Below are positions 24,316-35,346 of a stretch of 64,000 bases of DNA, in pieces. The translations under genes and the position numbers were made by a program. This stretch comes from Nymphalis io. Lineage: Eukaryota > Arthropoda > Insecta > Lepidoptera > Nymphalidae. The notes under the pieces were generated by a model, which did no database searches, was not told where the DNA came from, and saw only the letters and a list, made by a program, of their open reading frames with translations. Position 1 is the stretch's first letter, and each line of letters begins with the position of its first letter. The stretch is taken from assembly GCF_905147045.1 (NCBI RefSeq), contig NC_065888.1, positions 12,529,001 to 12,593,000 of the forward strand, written 5' to 3'.

Positions 24316-24555
24316 GGTGGTAGGATTTTGTGCAAGCACCTCTGGGTAGCAATTGCGTACCACGCACTCATAGTATTGTTGTGTTGCGGTTTGTATGATA
24401 GGTATGCCAGTGTAATTACAGGCACAAGTAACATAACTTCTTAGTTTCCAAGGTGGTGGTGGTAATATTTCTTACCGTGCCAAAGTCTGTAGTCGGTGGT
24501 GACCACTTGATGGACAAGTAGCTCGATTGTCTGCCTATATATTATAAATAAAAAA
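24316..24555 (+). mobile_element. SINE-like element, family B, with internal deletions
   Basis: Starts GGTGGTAGGATTTTGTGC and ends in an A-rich tail after GCCTATATATTATAAATA. Shares GTGTAATTACAGGCACAAG and GGTGACCACTTGATGG with the family. It lacks the stretch around the ATTCTACCGC block and is clearly diverged. Confidence 0.65.
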
Positions 24556-25091
24556 TACACAATATAAATTATTTTGCCCATTTTTTAAGTCAAATGACAC
24601 ACGAGAGTCAAAAAAAAAGCCCGAAGACCGGAAGCCAATTGGTAATGGTTATTAGATAGGCTAACTATTTTAAATAAGCGTGACATTTGCTCTCAGAAAA
24701 AATAAATAGTGAGATTTGCTATGAACGTGCTTGAAATTAATACAATTCTACTCCTTTGCGAGGACGATTTTTTTGTACTTATTTATTGTCTTCTATAATA
24801 CATATATTCTTAACGTTATAAGCAATTATCAATTTATAAAGCAACTTTCCTTTGATGGGCGGATCGAGGTGGTGACTAGACCTTAATAAGATAAAGTGGG
24901 GGATAAAACTTGACGCTATAAACCTGTTCTTTATCACTATTTAATTCATTTTGTTCGTGCTCCTAGCTTGTGACTTAATAGCTTAATTTTAACTACTGTA
25001 ATTATCAAAGTAAGTTTGATAATTTTACACTGTTACCACTAAGTGAAATACACTCATATCGTACATTTTTACAACGTCCTTATTGTATTAC

Positions 25092-25272
25092 GGCCTCAGC
25101 GGCTGAACTCAAAGACTAACCGACTGCACAGAATGATCAGGTGCACGAGTGTGTTCGGAAACAAAGGCACTCTCTGTTCCATCACTCTCGTGATCTAATT
25201 TGACGGCAATCAGACACAATCGTAGGGATCAGTTTCCGGACCAACGACTTTAAGTACTTTCCGAGATACAAA
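25092..25272 (-). mobile_element. Family D-related repeat body, diverged
   Basis: Matches 13748-13940 in order (GTGCACGAGTGTGTTCGGAA, GGCACTCTCTGTTCC, GACGGCAATCAGACACAATC, GTACTTTCCGAGATAC). It is too decayed for boundaries or duplications. Confidence 0.55.
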
Positions 25273-25467
25273 CGCATAACATTGCTAATTTTCTTACTTC
25301 AGGTATATATAAAAGATTTTTAGACAGAAAAGTTCAACGATTAATACTGGTTCGGTCAACAATTCTAACCTGGGACGTTAGGATTTATAAGCTGGTAACT
25401 AAACCAACGAGGATTTTAGCATGTATATTAAATACAACCGACCTGCGTTTGGTCTCTTTACTGGTCC

Positions 25468-26889
25468 TTTTTTTTTTTTTTTTTTTTTATATCGCCGGGA
25501 GGGCAAATGACTCTACTCCACCTGATGGTAAGTGGTAGTAGAGTCCAAACGCGACGACGGCCAGTACAGACGGGAAAAACGTTCTGCACTAGCCGCCTTC
25601 GCCTTGCCGGCCCGCAAGATGCCTCTTCACGCCTCGTTTGAAGGAACCCAGGTTGTAAGAGGAGGGGAATACGTGAGCTGGTAAGGAATTCCATTTTTTG
25701 GAAGTGCGACAAAGAAAGGAGTTGCCAAATTTCTTTGTTCGCGATGGAATTGATGTCACAGTTAGGCGGTGACATCGAGAACCAGCCCGCGTGGACTTAA
25801 GAAGGAAGGGGGAAGCAGGAATTAGAGAGAATAATTCCTCAGAGCACTCGCCGTGATACAGTCGATAGAAAGCGCTCAGTGCTGCTATCTCACGACGCAA
25901 TTGTAAAGGTTCAAGGGTGTTTGTGACCTTTACGTCGCCAATAATGCGTACGGCACGTCGCTGCAACCGGTCCAAGGCCTCAAGTAGGTACTTAGCGGAG
26001 CCATCCCAAAGGTGCGAGCAATATTCCACGCAAGACCGTATCTGTGTTTTGTACAGCAGGCACAGTTGTTGTGGCGTGAAAAAGCGCCGCACCTTGTTCA
26101 GAACTCCGAGTTTCCGTGAAGCTGTTTTTATAACAGCCTCGATGTAATCCCTTGGACTAAGGTCGCAGCGAACGTCAATCCCCAGCATGGCGATTTTGCT
26201 TTGCATCACCAGCGGAGTACCACAGAGGGAGGGAAGAGGGGAAAATGTTGACTTTTTCGCCGTGAGAGCGCATACCTGTGTTTTCTTGGCATTAAACTCA
26301 ACAAGATTATCAGAGCCCCATTTGGCGATGAGATCTAACGTCCTATCGAGTTCAATGACAAGATTCTCCCGCCTCTCCTCAGTTTCCGCCCGCCCAGCCA
26401 CTGCGCGTCCGTGGTATCTACCATGCACTGTACTATCATCTGCATAGCAATGTATGTTCCCAAGGGAGAGCATATCATTGATATGCAAAAGAAAGAGTGT
26501 GGGAGATAGCACAGATCCCTGGGGGACCCCAGCATTCACTACATAGAATTGTGAAGCGCAACCATCTACTAAAACACGAAGGCTACGCTTGTGTAGGAAG
26601 CTGGCAATCCAGGTGCATAGCTGAGCAGGCAGACCATATGCCGGTAGCTTGGAGAGAAGACTTCTGTGCCAGACCCTGTCGAAAGCCTTGGAGATATCGA
26701 GGCTGACAGCCAACGATTCTCCATGCTTGTCGATAGCTTCACCCCAGAGGTGTGTTACGTACGCTAGAAGATCACCTGTGGACCGTTTTGGTCGAAAACC
26801 GTACTGACGATCATTAATTAGACAGTGATCTTCTAGGTAATGGATCAGTTGGTTGTTTAAAATCCGTTCCATCACCTATATTGGATATA
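25468..26889 (-). mobile_element. CR1/Jockey-type LINE, 5'-truncated, with poly(A) tail
   Basis: A minus-strand non-LTR element of 1.4 kb. It ends in a poly(A) tail seen as T at 25468-25488, preceded by a 3' UTR (25489-25588) that includes CCACTTACCATCAGGTGG-type sequence, and holds a 428-codon RT frame. TGGTCC at 25462-25467 and 26890-26895 is a possible 6-bp target-site duplication. LINE homology begins at the V-M-E-R-I motif at about 26875, directly after an upstream TAG, so the endonuclease and N-terminal RT are absent. The exact clade (CR1 versus Jockey) cannot be settled by eye. Confidence 0.83.
25589..26875 (-). CDS. CR1/Jockey-type reverse transcriptase, C-terminal two thirds (428 aa)
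   Basis: The frame starts inside the RT domain with MERILNNQL and QYGFRPKRST (24-33), followed by LDISKAFDRVWH with the first catalytic Asp (59-70), NAGVPQGSVLSPTLF (114-128) and the YADD catalytic box (144-147). The thumb and C-terminal part contain YKTQIRSCVEYCSHLW and CRTSKKWNSLPAHVFPSSYN, a pattern typical of insect CR1/Jockey proteins. The first codon read as Met is GTG at 26875; an in-frame TAG precedes it, so this is a truncation point and not a true start. There are no stops in 428 codons, so the copy is fairly young but cannot encode a complete enzyme. Confidence 0.85.
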   Translation of the reverse strand: MMERILNNQLIHYLEDHCLINDRQYGFRPKRSTGDLLAYVTHLWGEAIDKHGESLAVSLDISKAFDRVWHRSLLSKLPAYGLPAQLCTWIASFLHKRSLRVLVDGCASQFYVVNAGVPQGSVLSPTLFLLHINDMLSLGNIHCYADDSTVHGRYHGRAVAGRAETEERRENLVIELDRTLDLIAKWGSDNLVEFNAKKTQVCALTAKKSTFSPLPSLCGTPLVMQSKIAMLGIDVRCDLSPRDYIEAVIKTASRKLGVLNKVRRFFTPQQLCLLYKTQIRSCVEYCSHLWDGSAKYLLEALDRLQRRAVRIIGDVKVTNTLEPLQLRREIAALSAFYRLYHGECSEELFSLIPASPFLLKSTRAGSRCHRLTVTSIPSRTKKFGNSFLCRTSKKWNSLPAHVFPSSYNLGSFKRGVKRHLAGRQGEGG

Positions 26890-26945
26890 TGGTCCGAGAC
26901 TATATTGGATAAGCTTTCTTAGCTGGATATTATATGAACTGAAAA

Positions 26946-27001
26946 TAATGTACCAGTGAAAGCAATCGGAGCAAAGTAATGTACCAGTGAAAGCAATCGG
27001 A
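26946..27001 (+). repeat. 31-bp unit tandem repeat, about 1.8 copies
   Basis: Twenty-five identical bases, beginning TAATGTACCAGTGAAAGC, occur at 26946-26970 and 26977-27001. They lie shortly beyond the 5' end of the LINE at 25.5-26.9 kb. Confidence 0.9.
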
Positions 27002-28150
27002 TGAATAAATTTTATTTTAAAAAAAATTACAAATTACAGTCTTGAAAGATTTCACCCACGCTTAGAGACGTTTAACTGCTACTTAAGGCGCTCCTTATAT
27101 TGATTATTTCAATAAGTTATTTTTTAGTCAATTAATATTTCATAAGCGTCTTTTATTATTCATATTTTATTTTATTTATATCTAGCTGTTTAGATAAACG
27201 CAAAGTATTACGTAAATAGTAAGCCAAATCAAGTTTTTATTATTAAGTATCAACATTTTTATGTGTATCCAATTTATCGGTAATTTTACGATACTTTGCC
27301 CTAATTACATTTTAAATCGATATTAGTTAATACTAATAAATGTGTCTCTGAGATTTAATGTTTATTAAACGATTTATTGCTTTTTAGTTCAATACTGATT
27401 AAGGCTAATTGGATTAACCTTTCTGAGTGCGGCAGTTAATGATTTAATTGAAAAGATATTTAACTAAGATTAAGAAAAATGGATTAATCCTTCTGTTCCA
27501 CCAATGAATATATAATTTATCCAAAGGCCGGGTATACAATCCATTTCCTTCTACAAGTTATATTGTGCCTTCTTTAAAAGTCTTGTCATTCATTTAACTT
27601 ATATATTGACATATATATTGAGTTCTATTTTTTTTTGTTATTTGTATAAAAATGAAATAATGTACATATATCAGAAATTCATATTCACTGAACGAAAGAA
27701 ACGTTTTTTTTTGTTCTTTAATTATTATTATATATTTACAGAAAGGTTAATTCCATAAAAATACACAGTAAATTAGTTCTCAACATTGCTAAAATTTAAA
27801 TTAAAATGCAAAACTTATAGAAAAAAAGCATGAAATGTTTTAACATATCTATATAAGAGATAAGAATTTTGATAATCAAGGCACTCATTAGCAGGCCAAT
27901 AACCGAATCGCATATCAAATAAACATGGCCCAAGTGTGGGCGGGTCGCTATAACTTAAAAAGGCCAGACTTTAAACAACCTGTTTTTGATCCTTATATTT
28001 AACTTCCCATTTTTGAAGATTTGTATCAGAATCAAAATTTTGACAAATAACATTTAAAAGTTCTCAAATTTTGATTTACGTTCAGTGGCCAAACCATTAT
28101 TTATTTTTATAAAGCACCAGCTATTTCTTGTGAAAGTTGTAAATTATAAA

Positions 28151-28192
28151 TCTATTTTTGTACCAGATATGGCTATCTGGTACAAAAATAGA
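28151..28192. repeat. Perfect 19-bp inverted repeat with 4-nt loop
   Basis: Arms 28151-28169 and 28174-28192 are exact reverse complements (arm 1 TCTATTTTTGTACCAGATA), with loop TGGC at 28170-28173. It lies inside a short open frame (28085-28330) that shows no protein similarity I recognise. Confidence 0.95.
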
Positions 28193-28639
28193 CTCGTAGA
28201 AAGCAGCGACAGTCTAATAATTACTGCAAACTTGCTTTCGAAGCTAGAATATCAAATATTAGTATTAGCAATTTATGTTTATTCTTATATTCATGATGTT
28301 AGCCATTACGCAGAAAGTAGTATTCGATAATAATAATAATTATCATTCAGCCTATTGAACTGTTTCTGATTTCTCCTTTACAGCTTTTACTTCTCCAACA
28401 TTTCTAATACAGTCAGATCCTACTAACTTCTTCTGATCATCGATTTACCGCTACTGTACCGTGGTCTTCACTTTAGGAGTCGTATCTATTACGGCAGTTG
28501 GTCTTTTAACATATGTATATTTTCATTGGTCGATGTGCAATATTTATGACGGGTATTATAAGTAACTAGCCCAGTACTCTTCAATGAATAATCTCATTTA
28601 TAATTTTATCCTTTATATATATCTGAGCATAGTGCGTTA

Positions 28640-28850
28640 CAAAGAACACTGCACGACGAGCTGCCTTGAATCTGTGCATTTGACACATGCCACAAAAACG
28701 TTTTACTTCTCATAAAAGCTCTTTACTTTCTTTCAACTTATTTGTCGAAGACGATTGTAGATTTAGTTGTTTCCTCATAAACTCGAGTATCTTGGAGGAG
28801 GGATTTCGTTATATTGTCTGTTCTCAATGGTGTAGTTGGTAACGAGTTGC
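28640..28850 (-). pseudogene. Possible very old RTE-like remnant
   Basis: A minus-strand segment around 28710-28800 reads KILEFMRKQLNLQSSSTNKL before a stop, which resembles the linker after the endonuclease in RTE proteins (compare ETLELMRKRRELPSFLSDKA in the copy at 17.7 kb). The surroundings have stops in all frames. The match is short, so this is only a suggestion. Confidence 0.25.
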
Positions 28851-29652
28851 TACATTAAACGGTGCATAGTACTTCTATGAGGTACAGCTAATTAGATATG
28901 ATTTTCAAAATGGTATTTGAAAATATTTCATATACCTTTTATTTTTATAAAGTCTATGATGAACTCGATATCTTTAAAACAAGAAATAAAATACTTTTAT
29001 GCGGTACATTCACATTTTGGAATTAAATAGATTTTATTACATATAAAATTGATTCCAACTGACACTCTTATTTAAAATATGCTCTAGTGGTCCGTAAGTT
29101 TTAAAATACTAGTTGAATTGTAGCCTCACTGGAACAGGTCAATTTGAACTTTTAGATACATAATGACAACTGGGCACATTGCCATAAAAACCAGCTAGTC
29201 GATGCCAACTGCCAGATGTGTAGATATGTCTCACTCCGAGATCCGTATGGGCTATTCTTTTAACAGATCGATGTTACGCTCTCGACTTTATAACGAGATT
29301 ATATTTCTGGATTTGGATGATTTTTTTTAATTATTTAAAATATGTTAAGTTTTATATTTTGATGTTAAATAATATCACCATCGCCAACCAATAGCTGTAA
29401 TTGTATCACCATTTCCCGGGTTGTTTCATATTATTTCTTAAAAATAAAAATCTAAACAATGTCTAAAGTGTACGCATGTGAAGTCGGGTCAAGTAGCTAG
29501 TAATGATCGGGTTTGTATTGATTGGATATATTTGGCACCCACGTATATAATGTTATTTAATTTATAAGATGCCTGGGAAATTTAAGTAAGTTATGTGACG
29601 TTATTATAACTTCGAAGGTAAAACTTTGTCTCTTTGAAATACTTTACATCAA

Positions 29653-30228
29653 TCAATCAATCAATCAACAGCCAATCGTTGTCCACTGCTGAACATAGGC
29701 CTCTCCCAAGGTGCGCCAAAGCTCCCTGTCCTCCGCCTTCCGCATCCAGTTGGTGCCCGCCACCTTCTTAAGGTCGTCGGTCCACCTGGCTGGAGGGCGC
29801 CCTACGCTGCGCTTGCCGATTCGCGGTCTCCACTCTAGGACTCGTCTGCTCCAACGGCCATCGGTCCTACGACATACGTGACCAGCCCACTGCCACTTCA
29901 GCCTGCTAATTTTGCAAGCTATGTCGGTGACTCCGGTTCTTTTCCGGATAATCTCATTTTTGATCTTATCCTTCAAAGATACTCCGAGCATAGCTCGCTC
30001 CATAGCACGCTGAGCGACTTTGAATTTGTGGACTAGTCCCGCAGTTAGTGTCCACGTTTCGGCACCGTATGTCATGGCAGGTAAGACGCATTGGTTGAAG
30101 ACTTTCGTCTTCAAACATTGCGGTATAGACGACTGGAGGACTTGACGAAGGTTGCCAAATGCTGCCGATCCCAAGCGAATTCTTCGATCGGCTTTCTTCT
30201 CGAAGTTATTCCTACCGACTTGTATTAT
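29653..30228 (-). mobile_element. 5'-truncated copy of the 15.8-kb RTE family
   Basis: This 576-bp fragment holds only the 3' end of the RTE. By eye it differs from the matching part of the copy at 15.85-16.43 kb at five positions (about 1%). It ends in four tandem ATCA units (minus-strand TGAT). Flanks CTTTACATCAA (29642-29652) and CTTTATATCAA (30229-30239) form an 11-bp target-site duplication with one mismatch. The 5' truncation falls in the region downstream of the RT catalytic box. Low divergence from its sibling implies fairly recent activity of this family. Confidence 0.88.
29665..30174 (-). pseudogene. C-terminal fragment of the RTE protein (169 aa)
   Basis: An open stretch equal to the last 169 residues of the 759-aa protein at 15851-18130, ending in the same QQWTTIGC. 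It contains the WQWAGHV and VGRPPARWTDD segments but none of the endonuclease or catalytic RT motifs, and it has no 5' region. It is a dead-on-arrival insertion; its open frame reflects youth, not function. Confidence 0.85.
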
Positions 30229-30239
30229 CTTTATATCAA

Positions 30240-33093
30240 CTCTTTCAATTTATTCAAATGTATATTATGAGTGAATTTTTTAAAAAGATGCTAACATATA
30301 TCTTGAGCTCTCAAAGTTGAAAAATGAAGTATTGATATTATTATGTTTTCTAGGTTACGATACGAAATTGCTTACGATCCGTCTTACAAAAAGGTAATAT
30401 AACATCAAAATCTGACAGTCAATATATCACACTTCAACAGCCTAGTCAAGCAAGACATTTTGCCAATAAAACCCAATGAATGGATTCTGCGTGTCATTCA
30501 AATAATAAACAAAAAATTAGACCGATAATACTTTTATTATTAATCTTATAATAGCTTAAGAATTATTTAATATAGTCTAGATAAAATGATAAAACTCTAT
30601 GCCATCATAATTATCAGCATAATTGCGTCTCGATCTTTTACAACATTACCATCTCCAGCATAGACTATGTGTGCATCAAACATCTATTTTTATATATTCG
30701 AGTGACACACCGTAATGGATAATCTTGAAGCGTATTCCAATACGATGGTTCCAAACCACTGCATCTTGGTAAATAATGTGGCAGAATAAACATGCAGGTT
30801 GCTATACGACAATTCCCTTCACTTTGACACGATATAATATATAATTCTATCACAAAAAGTAAAGCACGTAAAAATCTCAGCGCCCTAATTTGAAACAGAA
30901 CTAAATTCCATTTTTTCAATCAACCAGGAAATATTCATAGCAATCAGTAGATTAGAAAAAATTATCTATGACACACGGGCAATAAAATCGACAGGCAAAT
31001 CCGAGAGCGATCCTAGAAAGGTACTGAATAATATTTTTCATCAGATTAACACAATCTTAAAAATCTATAATTTTTTTATGTAATTTTTAATCACGACATA
31101 CTATGGTTGTTTCTACGAATTTTAATAAATTAAATTTAAATCGTCAAGAAACTGTACTGAAAGTTACTTAGGGTACGACCGTATTATGTATCTTTATAAA
31201 CCTGGAAATAGTTAGAAGTAACCTTCTAAGTATTAAGTATAATATAATTTTATATATAAATCGAGATAAGCAATACTTGGTTAATAGCAATACCATGTAA
31301 ATTGTTAATGAGAATTGTTTACGCACGGTACCGCGTAAACGAGATTGTAGGCATGATGCTTTTATTGCTTCATTTAGTAATGTACTTCACCGAGGCGTTG
31401 CCCGTCGCAGGCACGTTAACAGAATTAGCGCCCAAGGGCCGGCTTTCATCTCGGTAAAACGTCAGAAATTTTAAGATGAGTTAATAAATTTTTGCTATTT
31501 ACGATCACGCTAAATGGCCATTTCGACGTTTCATTTTATAATATTTACTTTTTTAAAGTCATTGTTTCAAAAATTGTATTCCACCAAATACAAATTGTTT
31601 TTAGTAAAAATTAACTCATTTAAATATTATCTAAATACTATTAAGTATAACATTTTCTAATATCCCTTAATATAACATATTATATACGATAATCACAAAA
31701 TCAAGTGTATTAGGGTTCTTGTTACTGAACTTTTATATTTTTCTGAATCTACATTCTATTTACGTTTTATAAGTAATCTAATTATTATTTTAGGACAATT
31801 AATTAATTCTCGTAAAACTTTTGCTTTGACAGAAAATATACTACCTATGCTTGTGTTAAGTTTAGATCGTATGCAAATCATATCATTGTTTTAAGATAAA
31901 TGAGACACATGCCATATGCAATTTACATTTCGCGACAGATAAACGATACCTAAGCTAGCGACGAGATCAGCCCTCAGGGGAAATCAGCGCCGTCCCTTGT
32001 ACAGTGTCTAAATTATAATTTTGTTTTAATACAAAAATTTAACTATAAGATTCTATACCAGCTTTTTTAATCATAAATAAAGTACCCTAGACCTTTCAAA
32101 GTCACACAGCTGGTGTTTTAACAAAAATAAAGCATTATTTGATAAAAGTTAAAAGTTTTGAAACACTGTAAAACACGAAAATAAAAAACACAAACGTTTC
32201 TGAAATCGGCTATTAATGTATTTATATTCTTTTGATCGGGATAATTAAAACTTTAATAGTTCTGCTGTTCCAATACAAAAAACATAAATATGCAGATATT
32301 TTTGAGTTCAGAAATATTACCATAATTATGAACAAAATTCAGAAATATTAAATCATCCATAAATAAGAGTATATAGCATTGGCAACAGCCTTACTTGGTC
32401 ATCTGTTTTTTTAAGGGTAGCAGAATTGATACCTGTTCCTAGAAAATATTATAGACTGTGGGTGTTTGTCGCGATATAAGTAGTTTATATTTCGTTTTTG
32501 TATGCTTATGGACTCTCGCCAACCTAGTAGAAGGTTCTTGTTAAACTTGTTATTGTGGATAATTTAATGTCATAATAATATCTGTCATTATTTTAATCTC
32601 ATATGTTCTACTGATAGTACGTACTGTAAACGTTTGCTATAAGTCCATTATTTAAGTGGTAAAAAGGGGCAAATCGGGGTGTGGTTTTATTGTAACATGC
32701 TTTCAACGTAGCATCCTCCCTTCAATGATATTTATTAGTTCCTCGTGTAATAAAACAAGATTATGACGACGGACGCGCGTTGTCATTGACGAATTTACAA
32801 GATACTAAAATAAATTTACACTTGCTTAATAAATGGCGCTAGCCGCATTTTAGATCTTATTTGAGTCTCGTTGATCTAGTAGCAAATAGAAAGATATTGG
32901 TCAATATTAAACTAATATAAAACTCTTGGTCCTGCGACTTAGAGAGTTTATTCGCGTAAACACTTGTGCACTATAAATATGTCATGCGCAATTTGGCTAG
33001 TCTAACTTCAGTATACCTGCCGTGGCCGAAAACTTAAATTACAACATGAAAATAAAATATAACTGGTATATTTTACTTTCATCACATCCCTGT
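30240..33093. other. AT-rich, apart from a decayed SINE at 30.7 kb
   Basis: A patch at 31380-31450 (CCGAGGCGTTGCCCGTCGC) is GC-richer but carries no readable protein. No gene seen. Confidence 0.5.
30735..30890 (-). mobile_element. Probable decayed Metulj-like SINE body
   Basis: In reverse order the plus strand shows GTATTCCAATACGATGG, ATGTGGCAGAAT, AACATGCAGGTT, TTCCCTTCACTTTGACACG and AAGCACGTAAAAATCTCAG. These align with the SINE body in the inverse orientation. Divergence is high. Confidence 0.45.
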
Positions 33094-33375
33094 TTGCATG
33101 CAAGCCCGTCTGGATATGTACCATCCACTAATCAGATATTCTACCGCAAAACAGCAGTACTTGTTATTGTTGTGTTCCGGTTTGAAGGGTGAGTGAGCCA
33201 GTTTAATTACAGGCACAAGGGACATAACATCTTAGTTCCCAAGGTTGGTGGCGTATTGGCGATGTAAGCGATGGTTAACATTTCTTACAATGCCAATGTC
33301 TATGGGCTTTGGTGACCACTTACCATCAGATGGCCCATATGCACGTCCGCCAACCTATAATATACTATAAAAAAA
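33094..33375 (+). mobile_element. SINE-like element, family B
   Basis: Close match to the copy at 36.3 kb from GCAAGCCCGTCTGG through GTGACCACTTACCATCAG to CTATAAAAAAA. The first ~15 bp of the family are missing or altered. No convincing target-site duplication seen. Confidence 0.72.
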
Positions 33376-33529
33376 TGCTTATAGTGATTCGTTAACATCA
33401 ATGAATGAAACTTTTATTTAACAATAAGTGTCGACTCAGATAAAGTACTAACACAGTTATTTAAAGGAGACTGTTTGTTTAAGAAGTCTTTTAAAAATCA
33501 AATATAAAGCTTTAAAATGTTAAGAAGGC

Positions 33530-33740
33530 TTTCCACGGTGCGCGTTATTACGGACGGACGCGGACCAGACCGCACCGATACACCGTGGTAAGACAGCCGT
33601 AAATGGAAGCGCGGAAAAGTCCGAAATGGTGCGTCGGATCCGCAACGAGTCGGTAACTTCAAAGGTGTGGTGCGGGCTTGCACGTTGTGAAACATAGACG
33701 AGCGTGTCAAAACTCGTTCTCTCAAGCCGTGCGAGCATAT
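33530..33740. promoter_or_regulatory. GC-rich patch with inverted CCACGGTG
   Basis: A CpG-rich 210-bp stretch with CCACGGTG at 33533-33540 and CACCGTGG at 33581-33588. Two minus-strand frames overlap it but resemble nothing I know. It may be an unrecognised element or a promoter. Confidence 0.25.
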
Positions 33741-33799
33741 AGTGGAGTTTTGTTGTACTATGAAAAATGGAGTGGAGAGTAAATTAAATTTAAATTAAA

Positions 33800-33995
33800 G
33801 AATTATTATCACGCGTTTTCCTCTTTTCATTGACATTTTACGGACACAGTTGTTAAAGTTAAAAAAAAATATATTTCTACAAATAGTTGACAGATATATT
33901 TGAACATACTTAATTACATATATACGCATATAGGTACTTGTTTGTCAAATTGTTGAAATTGTCATTGATTTCATTGTTGAAAATTTGTCAGTCTG
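33800..33995 (+). repeat. Long direct repeat, copy 1 (about 196 bp)
   Basis: Runs from GAATTATTATCACGCGTTTT to TTGAAAATTTGTCAGTCTG and is very similar to 35347-35543, which is in the same orientation 1.55 kb away. There is no TG..CA ending, so it is not an obvious LTR. It is immediately followed by the duplication of the family C SINE. Confidence 0.85.
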
Positions 33996-34003
33996 ATTTA
34001 TAT

Positions 34004-34279
34004 AATTTAATGATAATAATATCCTGGGACATTTTTCACACACGGCCATCTGATCCCAAATTAAGCTTGTACAAAGCTTGTGCTATGGAAACCAGACAAC
34101 TGATATACTACATATACTACTTTTCTTTTGTAAATACACACTTATATAGATAATTACACCCAGACTCAGGGCAAACAGACATGTTCATGCACACAAATGT
34201 CTGTTCTGGGTGGGAATCGAACCCACAACCTTCGGCGTGAAAAGGCAAGAATCTACCAACCACGCCAACCGGCTCGTCA
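34004..34279 (-). mobile_element. tRNA-headed SINE, family C, full length with 8-bp TSD
   Basis: On the minus strand it starts GACGAGCCGGTTGGCGTGGT (A-box region), then TTGTGGGTTCGATTCCCACC (B box). A tRNA-unrelated body follows (GACATGTCTGTTTGCCCTGA, TGTCCCAGGATATTATTATC) with an ATT-type tail. ATTTATAT at 33996-34003 and 34280-34287 is the duplication. It sits at the end of one of the long direct repeats. It is not a tRNA gene, because the head continues into the SINE body and lacks an acceptor stem. Confidence 0.82.
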
Positions 34280-34287
34280 ATTTATAT

Positions 34288-35346
34288 CCTTGAACGGCTT
34301 TTATTGTACATTTTATTGACATCTACTAGCGTGCTTTTTCATTGCTTTGTCGCTGCACATAACATAAGTATTATTACTAAATATAATCATAAGAGCACTT
34401 TTTATTTTGGAATGACAAAATGGCTTCGAAATTCGACCGACATAGATCGACACGTACCGTTGGAAGAACCTTGGTGCGATGCGTCGCCATCCGTGATCGA
34501 CACCTTGGAAACCACCTATAAAGAGCAGTCTAAGATCAAGGAAAGTACAATATTACAACATAATAACACATAATGTAGGCTAAATAAGATTAATCGTGCT
34601 TTTAATTACAGGTAATTACAGCATGCTTATTATTAATTTAGTAGCAACTGAGTGACCAAAATATAATATTAATTACATTTTCTAATGATTAATAAGTAGT
34701 ACATATGATAACAATAAATAAACGCATTCTTTTAGAGCAAAAATATCCAGAGTAAAATTACAATATGATATTATAGTTAAACATATCAGATATATATATA
34801 TATATTGAAAGCCTTCTTTTTGAAATCGGTTAAACAGAGAAGTCATCGTGAATTTTGCAGAAATAAATAAAATTTGACATCTGGGATCAATTCATCTCAT
34901 ACCTTTTTTGAACATAATAATTTCCCCGTTACAGCCGCCATTTTGACAAAAATATTTTTTCACTTATGCACTTCTGAGTGGTTTTAGAGCAAAAGTTCGT
35001 ATTAAAATTAGAGATTATAAAATGTCCTGTCGGAATGGATTTGTTCTCTACTTAATGGAAATAATATCTTCAGAAATATCAACCTATGATAGGTTGATAC
35101 ATAGTGTTTGCCTCGATATCAACCCGCGACCCAAGATCATAACGATGATTCCACGTACATTATACACAGGACCAACTCGGATTCTTTATAGGTACCTAGT
35201 AAACTCAAACAAAGGTATAATTAATTATTACATTCCTGATAATGTCATATAAATACAAATTCGGGATTGAGGTTATAACACCTCGAATAAAAATTTCTGT
35301 TTACTTCATATTTTCATTCGTTGAGAATAATCCTTTGATATTGGTG
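34288..35346. other. Spacer between the long direct repeats
   Basis: Contains an 89-codon frame (34304-34573) whose last part (about 34410-34560) has more protein-like composition (DIDRHVPLEEPWCDASPSV) than its surroundings. I do not recognise it. A TA run lies near 34789-34806. Confidence 0.35.
35077..35099. repeat. Perfect 11-bp inverted repeat with 1-nt centre
   Basis: TATCAACCTAT-G-ATAGGTTGATA. It is short enough to arise by chance more easily than the two longer palindromes. Confidence 0.85.

Noticed and set aside
28380..28500. Processed pseudogene on the minus strand
   Set aside because: A few protein-like words appear (KAVKEKSET), but there are stops and no recognisable family.
34200..34279. 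tRNA gene on the minus strand
   Set aside because: The B box is very clean, but the segment is bounded by a target-site duplication and continues into a repeat also found at 14.3 kb.
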